Part shown: positions 52,132-61,476 of the stretch, piece after piece
How the letters are laid out: every line of letters starts with the position of its first letter
How positions within the stretch are numbered: position 1 is the first letter of the stretch
DNA from: Spirochaetia bacterium UBA5763
GTDB lineage: Bacteria; Spirochaetota; UBA4802; UBA5550
Length of the DNA: 64,000 nucleotides
Assembly (NCBI GenBank): GCA_002418835.1
Contig: DIEX01000020.1
Span: 1-64,000, forward strand
Direction: 5' to 3'
Program-made: the position numbers and the translations under genes
The notes under the pieces: generated by a model
What the model saw: the letters and a program-made list of their open reading frames with translations, nothing else
The model's database searches: none
What the model was told of the DNA's origin: nothing

Positions 52132-53049
52132 TCACGGCGGGCAGCTTGCGCAGAACGATCTGTACATCTCGGTGGAGAGATACCTGTCACCGCGGTCAGG
52201 GAAGAGCACTACCACTGTTGACCCGCGCTGTAAATCTTTCGCAGACTGAATCGCTCCCCATAGAGCTGCACCGCTTGATATTCCGCAGAATATACCCTCC
52301 ACAAGAGCAAGATCACGCACAGTTTCAAAAGCATCCTCATCTTTACACATAATCTTCCTGTCAAGAAGTTCAGGCTTATATATTTCAGGGACAATTGATT
52401 CGCTCATATTCTTAAGCCCCTGAATGCGGTGATTGATAGTAGGTTCAATTCCTGTGACCTTTGTGCGCGGATTGTGTTCCCTGAAATATCGCGAACACCC
52501 CATAAGTGTACCTGTTGTGCCCATGCCTGCAACAAACAGGTCAACCTCGCCTTTTGTGTCACGGACAATTTCAGGAGCAGTTGTTGAATAATGGGCTTTC
52601 CAGTTTGCATCATTGCTGAACTGATCAGGCATGAAATACTGCTGAGTCCTTGCATCCAGTATATGATGCGCGCGGATTATAGCCCCGTCAGTACGGTCAC
52701 AACCGGGAGTCAGCTCAAGCTCAGCTCCAAGCGCGATAAGGATGGCCCGTCTCTCATCACTTACGCATGTGGGCATGGTGAGTTTTATCCTGTAACCCAT
52801 GGCTGCCGCGATCATGGCAAGCCCTATGCCTGTATTTCCTGAAGTAGGTTCAAGGATAATTTTGTCTTTTGTAAGAGCACCGGATTCAACTGCCTCCTTA
52901 ATCATATAATAAGCAGGACGGTCCTTGACAGAACCTCCGGGATTAGAGCCTTCAAGCTTGGCAAGGATTCTAACCCCTGTTTTATCAGGGTTCCATATAT
53001 TTTTTATTTCAACAAGTGGGGTGTTCCCGATGGCATCCAGTATACTCAT
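52132..53049 (-). CDS. Cysteine synthase family PLP enzyme (CysK/CysM)
   Basis: 305 aa, usual length. The PLP-binding lysine is Lys42 in NPGGSVKDRPA, the phosphate-binding and substrate loop is PTSGNTGIGLA (about 68-78), followed by GMGTTGTLMG and the C-terminal serine GISSGAAL. It forms cysteine from O-acetyl- or O-phosphoserine and a sulfur donor (sulfide, thiosulfate or a carrier protein). The closing SFCASCPP with two cysteines is unusual for CysK. First gene of an apparent operon with transketolase and the RuBisCO-like protein, so a sulfur-linked sugar pathway is possible (inference). CysM versus CysK cannot be settled by eye. Confidence 0.88.
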   Translation of the reverse strand: MSILDAIGNTPLVEIKNIWNPDKTGVRILAKLEGSNPGGSVKDRPAYYMIKEAVESGALTKDKIILEPTSGNTGIGLAMIAAAMGYRIKLTMPTCVSDERRAILIALGAELELTPGCDRTDGAIIRAHHILDARTQQYFMPDQFSNDANWKAHYSTTAPEIVRDTKGEVDLFVAGMGTTGTLMGCSRYFREHNPRTKVTGIEPTINHRIQGLKNMSESIVPEIYKPELLDRKIMCKDEDAFETVRDLALVEGIFCGISSGAALWGAIQSAKDLQRGSTVVVLFPDRGDRYLSTEMYRSFCASCPP

Positions 53050-53112
53050 AATTTTCCTCTAAAATAGCAATGAGTACAATGAGCGCCTTCTGCAATGGAA
53101 ATTCAAGAAGAA

Positions 53113-54510
53113 TTATTTATTTTTTTTGTAGACCTTCATTCCCGGTTTTATCTTCTCATAAAACCCGTTTCTGAAATCACACTTTGCCACTGTTGAAAAA
53201 GGGGTACCGGCTTCCAGATAAACTTTGTCCTCATCAACTTTTGTAATACACCAGGCTCCCAGATAAACTTTTTCACCTGTTTTAAAATCAGTTACTATAA
53301 CCTGACCTTCATTAACCTCACCAAGGATTCCTACATATTCCATCCCTTTTATCACAGGAATATTCTTATCAGTATTTATTCTGTTATCATTATCGCTTAA
53401 CTTAACGGAGGAACTGCTTTCAATCTTTTCTTCCGCCCCTGAGGCCTTTTCATCACGGATGCTTTTCCCGGTCGTATAATCATTCACCCCGGCACCTTTA
53501 ATACCATTGTTAGGGTTGCCGTTTTTACTTATAACAGAAGTCTGTTTATTCCCGGAAGGCTCCTCATCCGTTTTTACATCTTTTTCCTTCAGTTGTACAA
53601 TATCACCCTTTTTATTGCTGATATTATCCGCTGATGTTTCTTTAACTCTTTCAGAAATCCGGACTGAGTCTTTATCATTGGATCTTTTTTTAACTGTCTC
53701 TCTCCGGGATGCGGTTCTTTTAATATAACCCCACTTTCCGTTCAGTTTCACAGCAGCCAGATTCTCGGAAAAGGGTGCTGCTGACTCAAACCTGGGATCA
53801 ATTATAAATTTACCTCTGCTGTTTATATATCCAGAACCTGAATCACCCTTCACCGCAGCCAAGCCTGATCTGAAATCACCGGCTTCAGTATAAACAGCAT
53901 TGATGACAACAGTGCCTTTTCTATTAATATAACCCCAGGCGCCGTTTATTCTAACCGCGGCAACTCCTTCGCTGAAGCTGGATGCTTTCTCATAGACCGG
54001 CCTTATTATGGTTTTTCCTTTTTTATTGATGAATCCGTATTTTCCATTTATCTTCACAGCGGCAATCCCCTCATTAAATGGAAGAGCATATTCATAAACA
54101 GGCTTCAACGCCTGTTTGCCGCCGGCAGTTAAGTAACCGTATTTCCCATCTATTTTAACGGCAGCAAGACCCTCACCTAAGTAACGTGTTTCATCCTCTC
54201 TAACAACAATAACCTGAATCCCTTTCTGATTTATGAACGTGTGCAGACCTTTACTTATGACAGGGGCAATTCCGTCATAAAAATCCCCTGCCTCATCATA
54301 CACAGGCTTTATTATGACTTCCCCGCTGCTGTTTATATATCCGTACAACCCGCCAGTCTTTACCGCAGCAGCCCCTTCGCTGAAGCACTCCGCCTGCTCA
54401 AATGCCGGTTTAATAACCCATTGAAATTGTTCCCCGACTTCCGCAGTAATTCTAAGGGGAAAAAATATTATCAGGATAATATTTAACATTAAAAAAATTC
54501 TTATAAGCAT
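53113..54510 (-). CDS. Exported WG-repeat protein with C-terminal SH3-like domain
   Basis: 465 aa from ATG 54510. An in-frame start at 54543 lacks a ribosome-binding site, while GCAGGGGAAGT sits 5 nt before 54510 and yields a proper signal peptide (LIRIFLMLNIILIIFFPLRITA). About nine WG/KWG-type repeats follow (for example GKYGFINKKGKTIIRPVYEKA and GAWGYINRKGTVVINAVY). A Lys/Ser/Asn-rich linker of about 110 residues comes next, then a compact beta domain (GILGEVNEGQVIVTDFKTGE...LGAWCI). WG repeats form envelope or surface structures of unknown ligand. Confidence 0.83.
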   Translation of the reverse strand: MLIRIFLMLNIILIIFFPLRITAEVGEQFQWVIKPAFEQAECFSEGAAAVKTGGLYGYINSSGEVIIKPVYDEAGDFYDGIAPVISKGLHTFINQKGIQVIVVREDETRYLGEGLAAVKIDGKYGYLTAGGKQALKPVYEYALPFNEGIAAVKINGKYGFINKKGKTIIRPVYEKASSFSEGVAAVRINGAWGYINRKGTVVINAVYTEAGDFRSGLAAVKGDSGSGYINSRGKFIIDPRFESAAPFSENLAAVKLNGKWGYIKRTASRRETVKKRSNDKDSVRISERVKETSADNISNKKGDIVQLKEKDVKTDEEPSGNKQTSVISKNGNPNNGIKGAGVNDYTTGKSIRDEKASGAEEKIESSSSVKLSDNDNRINTDKNIPVIKGMEYVGILGEVNEGQVIVTDFKTGEKVYLGAWCITKVDEDKVYLEAGTPFSTVAKCDFRNGFYEKIKPGMKVYKKNK

Positions 54511-54891
54511 TACTTCCCCTGCTTTGTTAATAAGGGCATACATTATCCCCGTCTTTTTTCAGCCGTAACATCTGCCGCAATATGAATTCCTTTATCATAT
54601 TTTCACTTCTTTAACCCGTATTACTTAATATAATAACTGAATAGAGGGAAATCATCTTTTCTTATAATAACACAAGACCGTATAACTCCCTTTTTCATCA
54701 TTTATCCGGACATCGATAAAATTCTTATTCAATTCTTATTTTTTCTTTTTTTGAATTGATAATTATGATTATATACATACAACTGTCACCGGATTCTGAG
54801 CAAAAATTTTAAACAGTCAGATGAAGATCCCGCAGACCCTGCTGTTCTGTTGAGAGATCCTGATTCTAAACTAATATACCGGATTACCACA
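54511..54891. other. Gene-free spacer before the RND transporter
   Basis: Divergent intergenic region, AT-rich. A plus-strand TTGAAT (about 54753) with TATACA downstream is a weak promoter candidate. The in-frame TTG at 54850 could extend the RND protein by 14 residues, but lacks a ribosome-binding site. Nothing else recognised. Confidence 0.35.
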
Positions 54892-57800
54892 ATGAAAAAA
54901 ATAATCAGATATTTTGCTGAACAGTCACTCCTTGTTAATATAATGACAGCAGGACTCATTATAACGGGAATACTCTTTATGTTTACCGCAAAAAGAGAAG
55001 CATTTCCCAGGGTTGATTTCGACTGGGTAATAATAAATACCATCTACCCAGGCTCAACAGCAGAAGATGTTGAAAAACATATAACAATCCCCATTGAGAC
55101 AAAAATGAAGGAAGTTGATGGAATTGAAGAGATATTCGGCACATCTATAGAAGCGCGTTCTTCAGTAGCCATCCAGATCGATCCTGATTCAAAAGATAAA
55201 GATAAAATAATAAACGATATAAAGGACGCGCTTGATAAAGTAACGGATCTCCCGGAGGACGCCGAAGACCCTGAATTCACGGAGCTTAACACTTCAATGA
55301 CACCTGTTCTTGAAATCTCTCTTCTGAACAAAAACGGGATAAAGAACGACAGTGACGAATTTGAACTCCGCAGGTATGCCAAGATACTTGAAGACCGGCT
55401 TCTCGAACTGAACGGTGTCGGGAAGATAGAAAAAAGCGGCTACAGGGACAGAGAGATGATTGTAGAAGTCCATCCTGAGAGCCTCCAGTCACTCCATGTC
55501 GCGATAAATGAAGTCATTAACGCGCTTTCAAAAAAGAACCTCAACTTCCCCGGCGGTGTTATCAAGACGACAAAAGGTGAATTCCTCATCCGCACAATAG
55601 GTGAAGTAAAAAATACAGAGGATATCAGCAAAGTTCTGATCAGGGCAAATGACACAGGATACTGGGTAAAGGTAAGTGATCTTGCAATAGTAAAAGATTC
55701 ATTTAAAGAAGAAGATATAATTAATAAGACTCTTGGGAGAAAATCGATCACTCTTACTGTTATTAAAAAGGAATCCGCAGATATAATACGAACAGTTGAT
55801 GACATAAGAGATGAAATCAAGGATTTCAGGAAGATTCTGCCTGAAGAATATGAAATGTCTGAATTTAACGATATGTCGTTTTACGTCAAAAGGCGTCTTG
55901 ACGTTCTTATAAATAACGGGATCGTCGGTTTTACACTTGTTGCTGTTACACTATTTATCACTCTCGGATGGAGAATCGCTCTCGTCACAGCACTGGGTAT
56001 ACCCTTTGCGATGTTCTTCACTTTTATCTGGATGGGTTATGCTGATCTAAGTATTAACCTTATGTCAATGTTCGGACTCATTATGGTACTCGGAATGCTT
56101 GTCGACGATGCGATAGTAGTCTCAGAAAACGTTTACCGGCATCTTGAGGAGGGGGATTCTGTCAAAGATGCAGTCCTTAATGGAACAATGGAAGTTATCG
56201 CTCCTGTTGCAGGAACTGTTATGACAACCATTATTGCTTTTGCCCCGCTGATGTTTATGAAAGGTATAATGGGAAAATTCATGTGGGTACTCCCAGCTGT
56301 TGTTATAGTTTCACTCGTGGCATCATGGATTGAATGCATGTTCATACTCCCATCGCATATCTATGAACTTGAGAAGAGGAATAAACTTCATTCATCCGCT
56401 TCAAAAGATAAAGAAGGGCGTATTTTCAGGATGTTCAAGAGCAAGTATTCCTCCATACTTGCTTTTATTCTCGGACACAAATACAAAGCCATAATATTAA
56501 TAACTGTTTTTTTCATAACCACCATTTTGTTCGCAGGTAAATTCATGAAGCTCATTCTCTTCCCTGCGGGAGGCGTAGAGGTGCTTACAATTAAAGCAGA
56601 GGCTCCGACAGGTACATCTGTTCAGGATATGAACCAGAGGCTTGAATATATTGAAAAGACTGTTGCTGAACTCCCGAAGAGCGAACTTGATACATTTACT
56701 ACCAGGGCTGGAATTATTCAGGAGGAGCCGACTGATCCATACACAAAAATCGGATCAAACTACGGTATTATAATGGTTTATCTGACACCTTTCAACAAAC
56801 GTGACAGAGATGCCAATGAAATACTTGAACAGATAAGAAAAAGTACAGATGCCTACAGAGACCGGTTTACAAAAATTGAATTCGGATTAGTTAATACAGG
56901 CCCCCCGGTTGGGAAACCGGTTAGTGTAGCCATAAAGGGTGATGATTTCGTGACTCTGCAGAAAATTTCTATCATCTACAAAGATTATCTTTCAACTATC
57001 CAGGGTCTGAAGGATGTTAAAGATGACTACGAGGATTATAAAAACGAACTGAGGGTATATGTCGATGAAAAGACAGCCGCAGTAACAGGAATTACCGTAT
57101 TTGACATTGCCACAACAATACGTTCATGCTTTGAAGGTTCAATTGCCACAACAATAAAAAAGACTGATGAAGAGATAGATATCAGGGTAATATTTCCTGA
57201 GAATATGAGGAGAAGTCTCGACAGTATTAAAAATGTTAAAATCGCCAATCACTCAGGGAACCTTATCCCGATAACTCAGGTTGTACGTTTTGATGATACA
57301 GCAAAAGGAGTATCTCTGATAAACAGAAAAGACTGGCGACGTCTGATAACAGTGACAGCGGAAATCGATGAAAAAGCGAAAGGTGTAACTTCAGTTTCCG
57401 TAAACAACATGCTGAAAAAACAATTTCAGGATATTGAGGAAAAATTTCCCGGGTATACAGTCTCATACGAGGGTGAATTCAAGGATACTTCCGAGTCTAT
57501 GACAAGCCTGCTTAAGTCATTCATTGTAGCAGCACTTGGTATTTACATAATCCTTGTATGGATATTCAGATCACTTTCACATCCATTCATTATAATGGGT
57601 GTGATCCCGCTGACGCTTACGGGAATAATCTGGATATTTTTCTTTCATGGATTACCGCTTTCATTCATGGCATTGATGGGGGTTGTGGGTCTTGCCGGAG
57701 TAGTTGTAAATGATTCAATTGTTATGATAGACTTCATCCGTGTTCGGCGGCTTGCGGGACTCGAGCCGCTGGAGGCAGCCATTGACGCAGCGCCAAAAAG

Positions 57801-58194
57801 ATTAAGAGCAATATTCCTTACCACTGTAACAACATTCTTTGGACTTGTGCCTACAGCTTACGGCATAGGGGGATATGATCCATTTCTTGTTCCAATGGCG
57901 ATCTCGCTGTCATGGGGCCTCGCATTCGGCACAATGATTACACTCTTCGCGACACCGATTCTCTATGTTGCTTTTGCCGATATCAGATTGGTTTTATTCA
58001 GAAAATACCAGGAGGTACTGGGACCGGAAAAAGAACCGACACTCGAACAGATTGAAACAGAGATCGAACAGACTATAAAAACAGATATACTCACTGAAAT
58101 TCATACTGAGTTAAGAGATGAGATTAAAAAAATTGCTCATGAGGAGATAGCAAAAAAACTCACAGCGGAAAAGAAAACCCCGCGAAAAAAATAA
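54892..58194 (+). CDS. RND-family efflux transporter, inner-membrane pump (AcrB/HAE1-like)
   Basis: 1100 aa from ATG 54892, the size of AcrB-type pumps. The N-terminus RYFAEQSLLVNIMTAGLII starts TM1; a large periplasmic loop (to about 320) has YPGSTAEDVEKHITIPIE; TM2-6 include the proton-relay helix MVLGMLVDDAIVVSENVYRHLEEG with the paired aspartates; a second periplasmic half and TM7-12 follow (VVGLAGVVVNDSIVMIDFI). A charged coiled tail of about 70 residues is extra. The pump uses the proton gradient to export drugs, metals or lipids across both membranes. No membrane-fusion protein or TolC gene is adjacent, which is unusual. Confidence 0.9.
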   Translation: MKKIIRYFAEQSLLVNIMTAGLIITGILFMFTAKREAFPRVDFDWVIINTIYPGSTAEDVEKHITIPIETKMKEVDGIEEIFGTSIEARSSVAIQIDPDSKDKDKIINDIKDALDKVTDLPEDAEDPEFTELNTSMTPVLEISLLNKNGIKNDSDEFELRRYAKILEDRLLELNGVGKIEKSGYRDREMIVEVHPESLQSLHVAINEVINALSKKNLNFPGGVIKTTKGEFLIRTIGEVKNTEDISKVLIRANDTGYWVKVSDLAIVKDSFKEEDIINKTLGRKSITLTVIKKESADIIRTVDDIRDEIKDFRKILPEEYEMSEFNDMSFYVKRRLDVLINNGIVGFTLVAVTLFITLGWRIALVTALGIPFAMFFTFIWMGYADLSINLMSMFGLIMVLGMLVDDAIVVSENVYRHLEEGDSVKDAVLNGTMEVIAPVAGTVMTTIIAFAPLMFMKGIMGKFMWVLPAVVIVSLVASWIECMFILPSHIYELEKRNKLHSSASKDKEGRIFRMFKSKYSSILAFILGHKYKAIILITVFFITTILFAGKFMKLILFPAGGVEVLTIKAEAPTGTSVQDMNQRLEYIEKTVAELPKSELDTFTTRAGIIQEEPTDPYTKIGSNYGIIMVYLTPFNKRDRDANEILEQIRKSTDAYRDRFTKIEFGLVNTGPPVGKPVSVAIKGDDFVTLQKISIIYKDYLSTIQGLKDVKDDYEDYKNELRVYVDEKTAAVTGITVFDIATTIRSCFEGSIATTIKKTDEEIDIRVIFPENMRRSLDSIKNVKIANHSGNLIPITQVVRFDDTAKGVSLINRKDWRRLITVTAEIDEKAKGVTSVSVNNMLKKQFQDIEEKFPGYTVSYEGEFKDTSESMTSLLKSFIVAALGIYIILVWIFRSLSHPFIIMGVIPLTLTGIIWIFFFHGLPLSFMALMGVVGLAGVVVNDSIVMIDFIRVRRLAGLEPLEAAIDAAPKRLRAIFLTTVTTFFGLVPTAYGIGGYDPFLVPMAISLSWGLAFGTMITLFATPILYVAFADIRLVLFRKYQEVLGPEKEPTLEQIETEIEQTIKTDILTEIHTELRDEIKKIAHEEIAKKLTAEKKTPRKK

Positions 58195-58283
58195 ATACTT
58201 TATTCACATAATCTTAAAAAACATTTTACAATTAACAGTGTAAAATCTCTTATCTATATAATTCTTATTTTCCAGAGGTTCCT

Positions 58284-58925
58284 GTGTTTTCATTAAGTTC
58301 AATGGTTAGTTTTTACTCTTCTTTCGGTTATATCGCTGTTTTCGGAATGCTTTTATTGTGCGGACTGGGAGTTCCGGTACCTGAAGATATTTCGATTATT
58401 GCAGGTGGTATCATTTCAGGATTAGGTTATACCAATGTCCATATTATGTGCATTGTTTCATTTTTCGGAGTGCTTGCCGGTGATATTATTGTATATTCAC
58501 TCGGGAGATATTTCGGTGAACAGATATTCAGCAGAAAAATAGGAAAAAAACTGCTCAGTAATTCATGGTATGATAATATACTAAAGAGCTTTCAAAAGAA
58601 CGGGAAAATGGTGCTTTTCGCAGCAAGATTCATGCCCGGTCTGCGCGCGCCGATATTTCTGACTGCCGGAATAACTAAATTTACAGGTTACGGAACATTT
58701 ATCCTGATAGACGGTTTCGCGGCACTTATCAGTGTGCCTGTGTGGACATATTTGGGATTCTACGGCGCGAGCAATATGGATGTGCTGCTGAAATGGATGA
58801 AGAACACTAAAATCGGAATAGTAATCGTACTTGCTGTTGTAATTGTAGTATATTTTATAGGGAAATTATTTAAGAAAAAGATAGTTGAAACTGAAATTAT
58901 AATGAAAAATGGTGAAGAAGAATAA
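58284..58925 (+). CDS. DedA/SNARE-associated family membrane protein
   Basis: 213 aa, five to six membrane segments. Family motifs: LLLCGLGVPVPEDISIIAGGI (acidic Glu/Asp in a re-entrant loop), FFGVLAGDIIVYSLGRYFG, and RFMPGLRAPIFLTAGI with the conserved arginines. DedA proteins transport or flip undecaprenyl phosphate and phospholipids using the proton gradient. The start is GTG 58284, with AGAGG 6 nt upstream. Co-directional with the RND gene, 89 nt away. Confidence 0.9.
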   Translation: MFSLSSMVSFYSSFGYIAVFGMLLLCGLGVPVPEDISIIAGGIISGLGYTNVHIMCIVSFFGVLAGDIIVYSLGRYFGEQIFSRKIGKKLLSNSWYDNILKSFQKNGKMVLFAARFMPGLRAPIFLTAGITKFTGYGTFILIDGFAALISVPVWTYLGFYGASNMDVLLKWMKNTKIGIVIVLAVVIVVYFIGKLFKKKIVETEIIMKNGEEE

Positions 58926-58939
58926 TTCTCAGATTATTT

Positions 58940-58964
58940 ACCGGTTTATGAAATAATAACCGGT
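58940..58964. terminator. Hairpin between convergent DedA and ArsC-like genes
   Basis: ACCGGTT (58940-58946), 11-nt AT-rich loop, AACCGGT (58958-58964). Perfect 7-bp stem in the 46-nt gap between convergent stops. No long T-run, so only a candidate. Confidence 0.4.
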
Positions 58965-58971
58965 GAGAGAT

Positions 58972-59319
58972 TCAATTCCCCTTTTCTGAATCAGCCCACC
59001 TTTTCCAGGCATCAGGTGCGTAACCGGCAGCAGCCTCTTTGCCATACCTCACAACCGGAGTTTTAAAAAGCAGCGGATCAGCAAGGAGCTCCTCTTCGAT
59101 ATCATGTTTAATATATTTCAGATTTTTCTTCTCGTACTCTTTACATGTTATATCAATCAGTTCTTCAAGAGGAACTGATCTGGAAACCGCAGCAAGTTCA
59201 CCTCTGCTCATCGCTTTTTCCGCGAGATCTATAAACTGGGTTTTAACCCCTCTCTCTTTAAAAAACCTCTGAGCTTTGGCAGTGTCTTTACATTTTTTTG
59301 TTCCGAATATCTGGATCAT
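58972..59319 (-). CDS. ArsC/Spx/YffB-family thioredoxin-fold protein
   Basis: 115 aa. ArsC-like fold: FGTKKCKDTAKAQRFFKERG with a single N-terminal Cys10 (C-x-x-T, not C-x-x-C), then EELLADPLLFKTPVVRYG and a GYAPDAW end. The Arg triad used for arsenate reduction is not complete in this reading, so a glutaredoxin-coupled reductase or Spx/YffB-like role fits better. Its ATG overlaps the stop of the C_GCAxxG_C_C gene (ATGA), so the two are translationally coupled. Confidence 0.8.
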   Translation of the reverse strand: MIQIFGTKKCKDTAKAQRFFKERGVKTQFIDLAEKAMSRGELAAVSRSVPLEELIDITCKEYEKKNLKYIKHDIEEELLADPLLFKTPVVRYGKEAAAGYAPDAWKRWADSEKGN

Positions 59320-59780
59320 CCGGCCTTTATTTCCCCTCTCTCCTGTAATAGCCTCATCAGAATAGCAGCGCTATTGCCGATAATTTTGAGGCATGTTCTC
59401 CCTCTTTCCGGGTCATGATATTCATGTTTATTGAGTACACGGCAGCATGTGGAGCCGAACTCCTTTTTAAATCTGTTATGAAATTCGCCTGCGAAATCAT
59501 AGGCTTCATCCCTGGACTGATCTGAAGAAGTCCGCCCTTTCAGGGCCCCTAAAATTATTACACCGCCGCTCAAAGCGCCGCATGTGCATCCGGAACGCCC
59601 GATCCCCCCGCCAAGGGGAGTTACAAGTTTTACCATCTCTTCACTTAAATCAGGCGCAACATATTCCCTGAAGGTCAGAAAAAGAGCCTCCGCACAGTTG
59701 TAACCGCTTCTGTAATAGTTTCCCGCCTTTTTACGGGCCTCTACAATAAGCTCTTCATCTATAACTATTTCTTTATTCAT
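59316..59780 (-). CDS. C_GCAxxG_C_C family putative redox protein
   Basis: 154 aa from ATG 59780. The longer start at 59822 lacks a ribosome-binding site; GAGGTAATTGAA precedes 59780. The family cysteines are present: YNCAEALF, GCTCGALSGGVIILG (the C-GCAxxG core), STCCRVLN and GRTCLKII. These small proteins are thought to bind metal or carry redox disulfides, often near thioredoxin-fold genes. The overlapping ArsC-like partner fits that pattern. Confidence 0.83.
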   Translation of the reverse strand: MNKEIVIDEELIVEARKKAGNYYRSGYNCAEALFLTFREYVAPDLSEEMVKLVTPLGGGIGRSGCTCGALSGGVIILGALKGRTSSDQSRDEAYDFAGEFHNRFKKEFGSTCCRVLNKHEYHDPERGRTCLKIIGNSAAILMRLLQERGEIKAG

Positions 59781-59947
59781 TTCAATTACCTCTACAGGCC
59801 TGAAGTTTAAACCATGTGCCATCTTTTCAAGAAATTTATTGCTGAATTATAAATTTTGTTATATTACAAGAGATTATCCCCGTTCGGTTCTCTGAAACAG
59901 AGCATTTATCAGATTCTTCTTATTCTTTCTTAGCATAAATTCTCATC

Positions 59948-60412
59948 TTAAAATTGTTGATCTCTTTTTTCCAGCAGCCTCTTTTTAACAGCTGTTTTAA
60001 AGGGCACAATAACAAGAAAGCCGGCAACAAGGGCGTACAGAACAGTGAGTATTGCCACAGCAAAACCCCGGCCTAATTCTTCCGGCCTGGAAATAGACGA
60101 AAGAATCAGTATAACACCGAAAAGTGTTGCGGTTAAGGCAATTCTGTAGATCATCTGCTGAGCCCCTTCAAAAAAGAGGCAGGCCTTTCTCAGGTCATCT
60201 TCAGTTGCCTTTTCCCCCTTCATGGCGGACCTGAAAGCATCTGCCATCTCAGAGGGGGTATACACTGTCAAAAGCATGAATATAAGCGGCACAAAAACGA
60301 TTGCCATGGAAGGGAGGTCCAGGAAAACATTGAAATTGCTCCCTGCCATAAAAACCGCGGATGCAAATACCGCCAGTGTAAGTATCACGTAAACCGGATA
60401 TGTTTTCTTCAT
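59948..60412 (-). CDS. Short MotA/TolQ/ExbB-like membrane protein
   Basis: 154 aa with about four membrane helices. The segment FNVFLDLPSMAIVFVPLIFMLL matches the start of MotA (FxDxPSxxIVxGG), and the remaining layout (cytoplasmic loop with KATEDDLRKACLFFEGAQQ, then two helices IALTATLFGVILILS and GFAVAILTVLYALVAGFL) fits a shortened proton-channel-type protein (MotA is about 250-290 aa). There is no MotB/ExbD partner. Overlaps the upstream gene by 4 nt (ATGA), so it belongs to the ECF sigma operon. Confidence 0.72.
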   Translation of the reverse strand: MKKTYPVYVILTLAVFASAVFMAGSNFNVFLDLPSMAIVFVPLIFMLLTVYTPSEMADAFRSAMKGEKATEDDLRKACLFFEGAQQMIYRIALTATLFGVILILSSISRPEELGRGFAVAILTVLYALVAGFLVIVPFKTAVKKRLLEKRDQQF

Positions 60413-60747
60413 TTAACATTCTCCTTTGTATAATATTTTCTAAGTTCAAAATAAAGCTTATTAAGACTGTTAATTGTCCTGTTGTAACGGGGCTCACTTC
60501 TTGTTATTTCATAACATCTTGCCGCGCTGAAAGAAAGGCGCGGAGGACTGTATAATGCGGATAGAGCTGAAAAAATAATAAACAGCATGAGCACCGAATA
60601 AAAACTGAAATTTAAAACCGGCACTGAGAGTTTCCCCCGTCTGCTCTTTTCACATCCTTTTAAACTAAAGGTGCCGAACTCAACGGGATGCAGCTTTTCG
60701 ACCTCATCATTCAGATATTGTTTTATCATGCTTTCAATCTTTTTCAT
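60409..60747 (-). CDS. Single-pass membrane protein, probable anti-sigma factor
   Basis: 112 aa. A cytoplasmic N-terminal half (KKIESMIKQYLNDEVEKLHPVEFGTFSLKGCEKSRRGK), one membrane helix (SFYSVLMLFIIFSALSALYS) and a short outer C-terminal part. Position and size fit an anti-sigma factor: its start overlaps the ECF sigma gene by 14 nt. There is no HxxxCxxC zinc motif, so it is not a ZAS-type anti-sigma. Role inferred from context only. Confidence 0.6.
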   Translation of the reverse strand: MKKIESMIKQYLNDEVEKLHPVEFGTFSLKGCEKSRRGKLSVPVLNFSFYSVLMLFIIFSALSALYSPPRLSFSAARCYEITRSEPRYNRTINSLNKLYFELRKYYTKENVK

Positions 60748-61294
60748 AATCTTTCAGCCTTTCATAAAGAATCCGCTCTGCCCTGCGATAAACCTGCTTC
60801 ACTGTGCTATGATTGATGCCGGTTATTTCAGCTATCTGCCTGAAACTTCGGCCTTCAAAAAATTTAAGGTACACAACCTCCTGTTCCCTCAGTTGAAGGC
60901 TCTTAAATGCTGAATCAACTTCGCTTCTAAGTTCATCCCTGAAAAAACTCTCCTCAGCGCTGTCTCCACGGCCTGTGACAAACACATCATCCGGCTGCAG
61001 AGCATACTCCTCCTCCATTCCCCTTATACCGTCAATACATTGATTACGCGTTACTGTATAGAGCCATGTACTCAATGAAAAAAGGGGATTATACGAATCA
61101 AGAGACCTGTATATCTTCAGCATCACATCCTGAAAAATATCTTCAGATTTCATCCGGTCATGGGGATAGAAACGGGAAATATAAAAAAGGATCCCTTTGG
61201 AGAAATTATCCCAGATATATTTCATCACCTCTTCCCTGTCAGCGAGACCGGACAGGAACCTGAGCATCAGGGCTTTTTCATTCACTCTTTTCAT
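60734..61294 (-). CDS. ECF-type RNA polymerase sigma factor
   Basis: 186 aa. Region 2 (about 20-85) includes SEDIFQDVMLKIYRSLDSYN...LSTWLYTVTRNQCIDGIR, the usual -10 recognition motif. Region 4 (about 125-180) has LREQEVVYLKFFEGRSFRQI and a helix-turn-helix AEITGINHSTVKQVYRRAER that reads -35 elements. It is followed by a membrane protein and a MotA-like gene, all overlapping, which is the normal sigma/anti-sigma/target pattern. Probably responds to envelope signals. Confidence 0.92.
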   Translation of the reverse strand: MKRVNEKALMLRFLSGLADREEVMKYIWDNFSKGILFYISRFYPHDRMKSEDIFQDVMLKIYRSLDSYNPLFSLSTWLYTVTRNQCIDGIRGMEEEYALQPDDVFVTGRGDSAEESFFRDELRSEVDSAFKSLQLREQEVVYLKFFEGRSFRQIAEITGINHSTVKQVYRRAERILYERLKDYEKD

Positions 61295-61476
61295 TTCGAT
61301 ATATTATACGTAAAAGGGGAGTTTCCGGGCATACTTTTTTTTAAAAATTGTTATTATGATCAGCTTTCTCAGGAAGTATAACTAACGAGGTAATGCTATG
61401 GTGTTTTACCGCTCTTCTCCTGAAAACAGAAGAACAACGATCAGTTTCAGCATCGTTTAAGTCAGGTCCAGTATTT

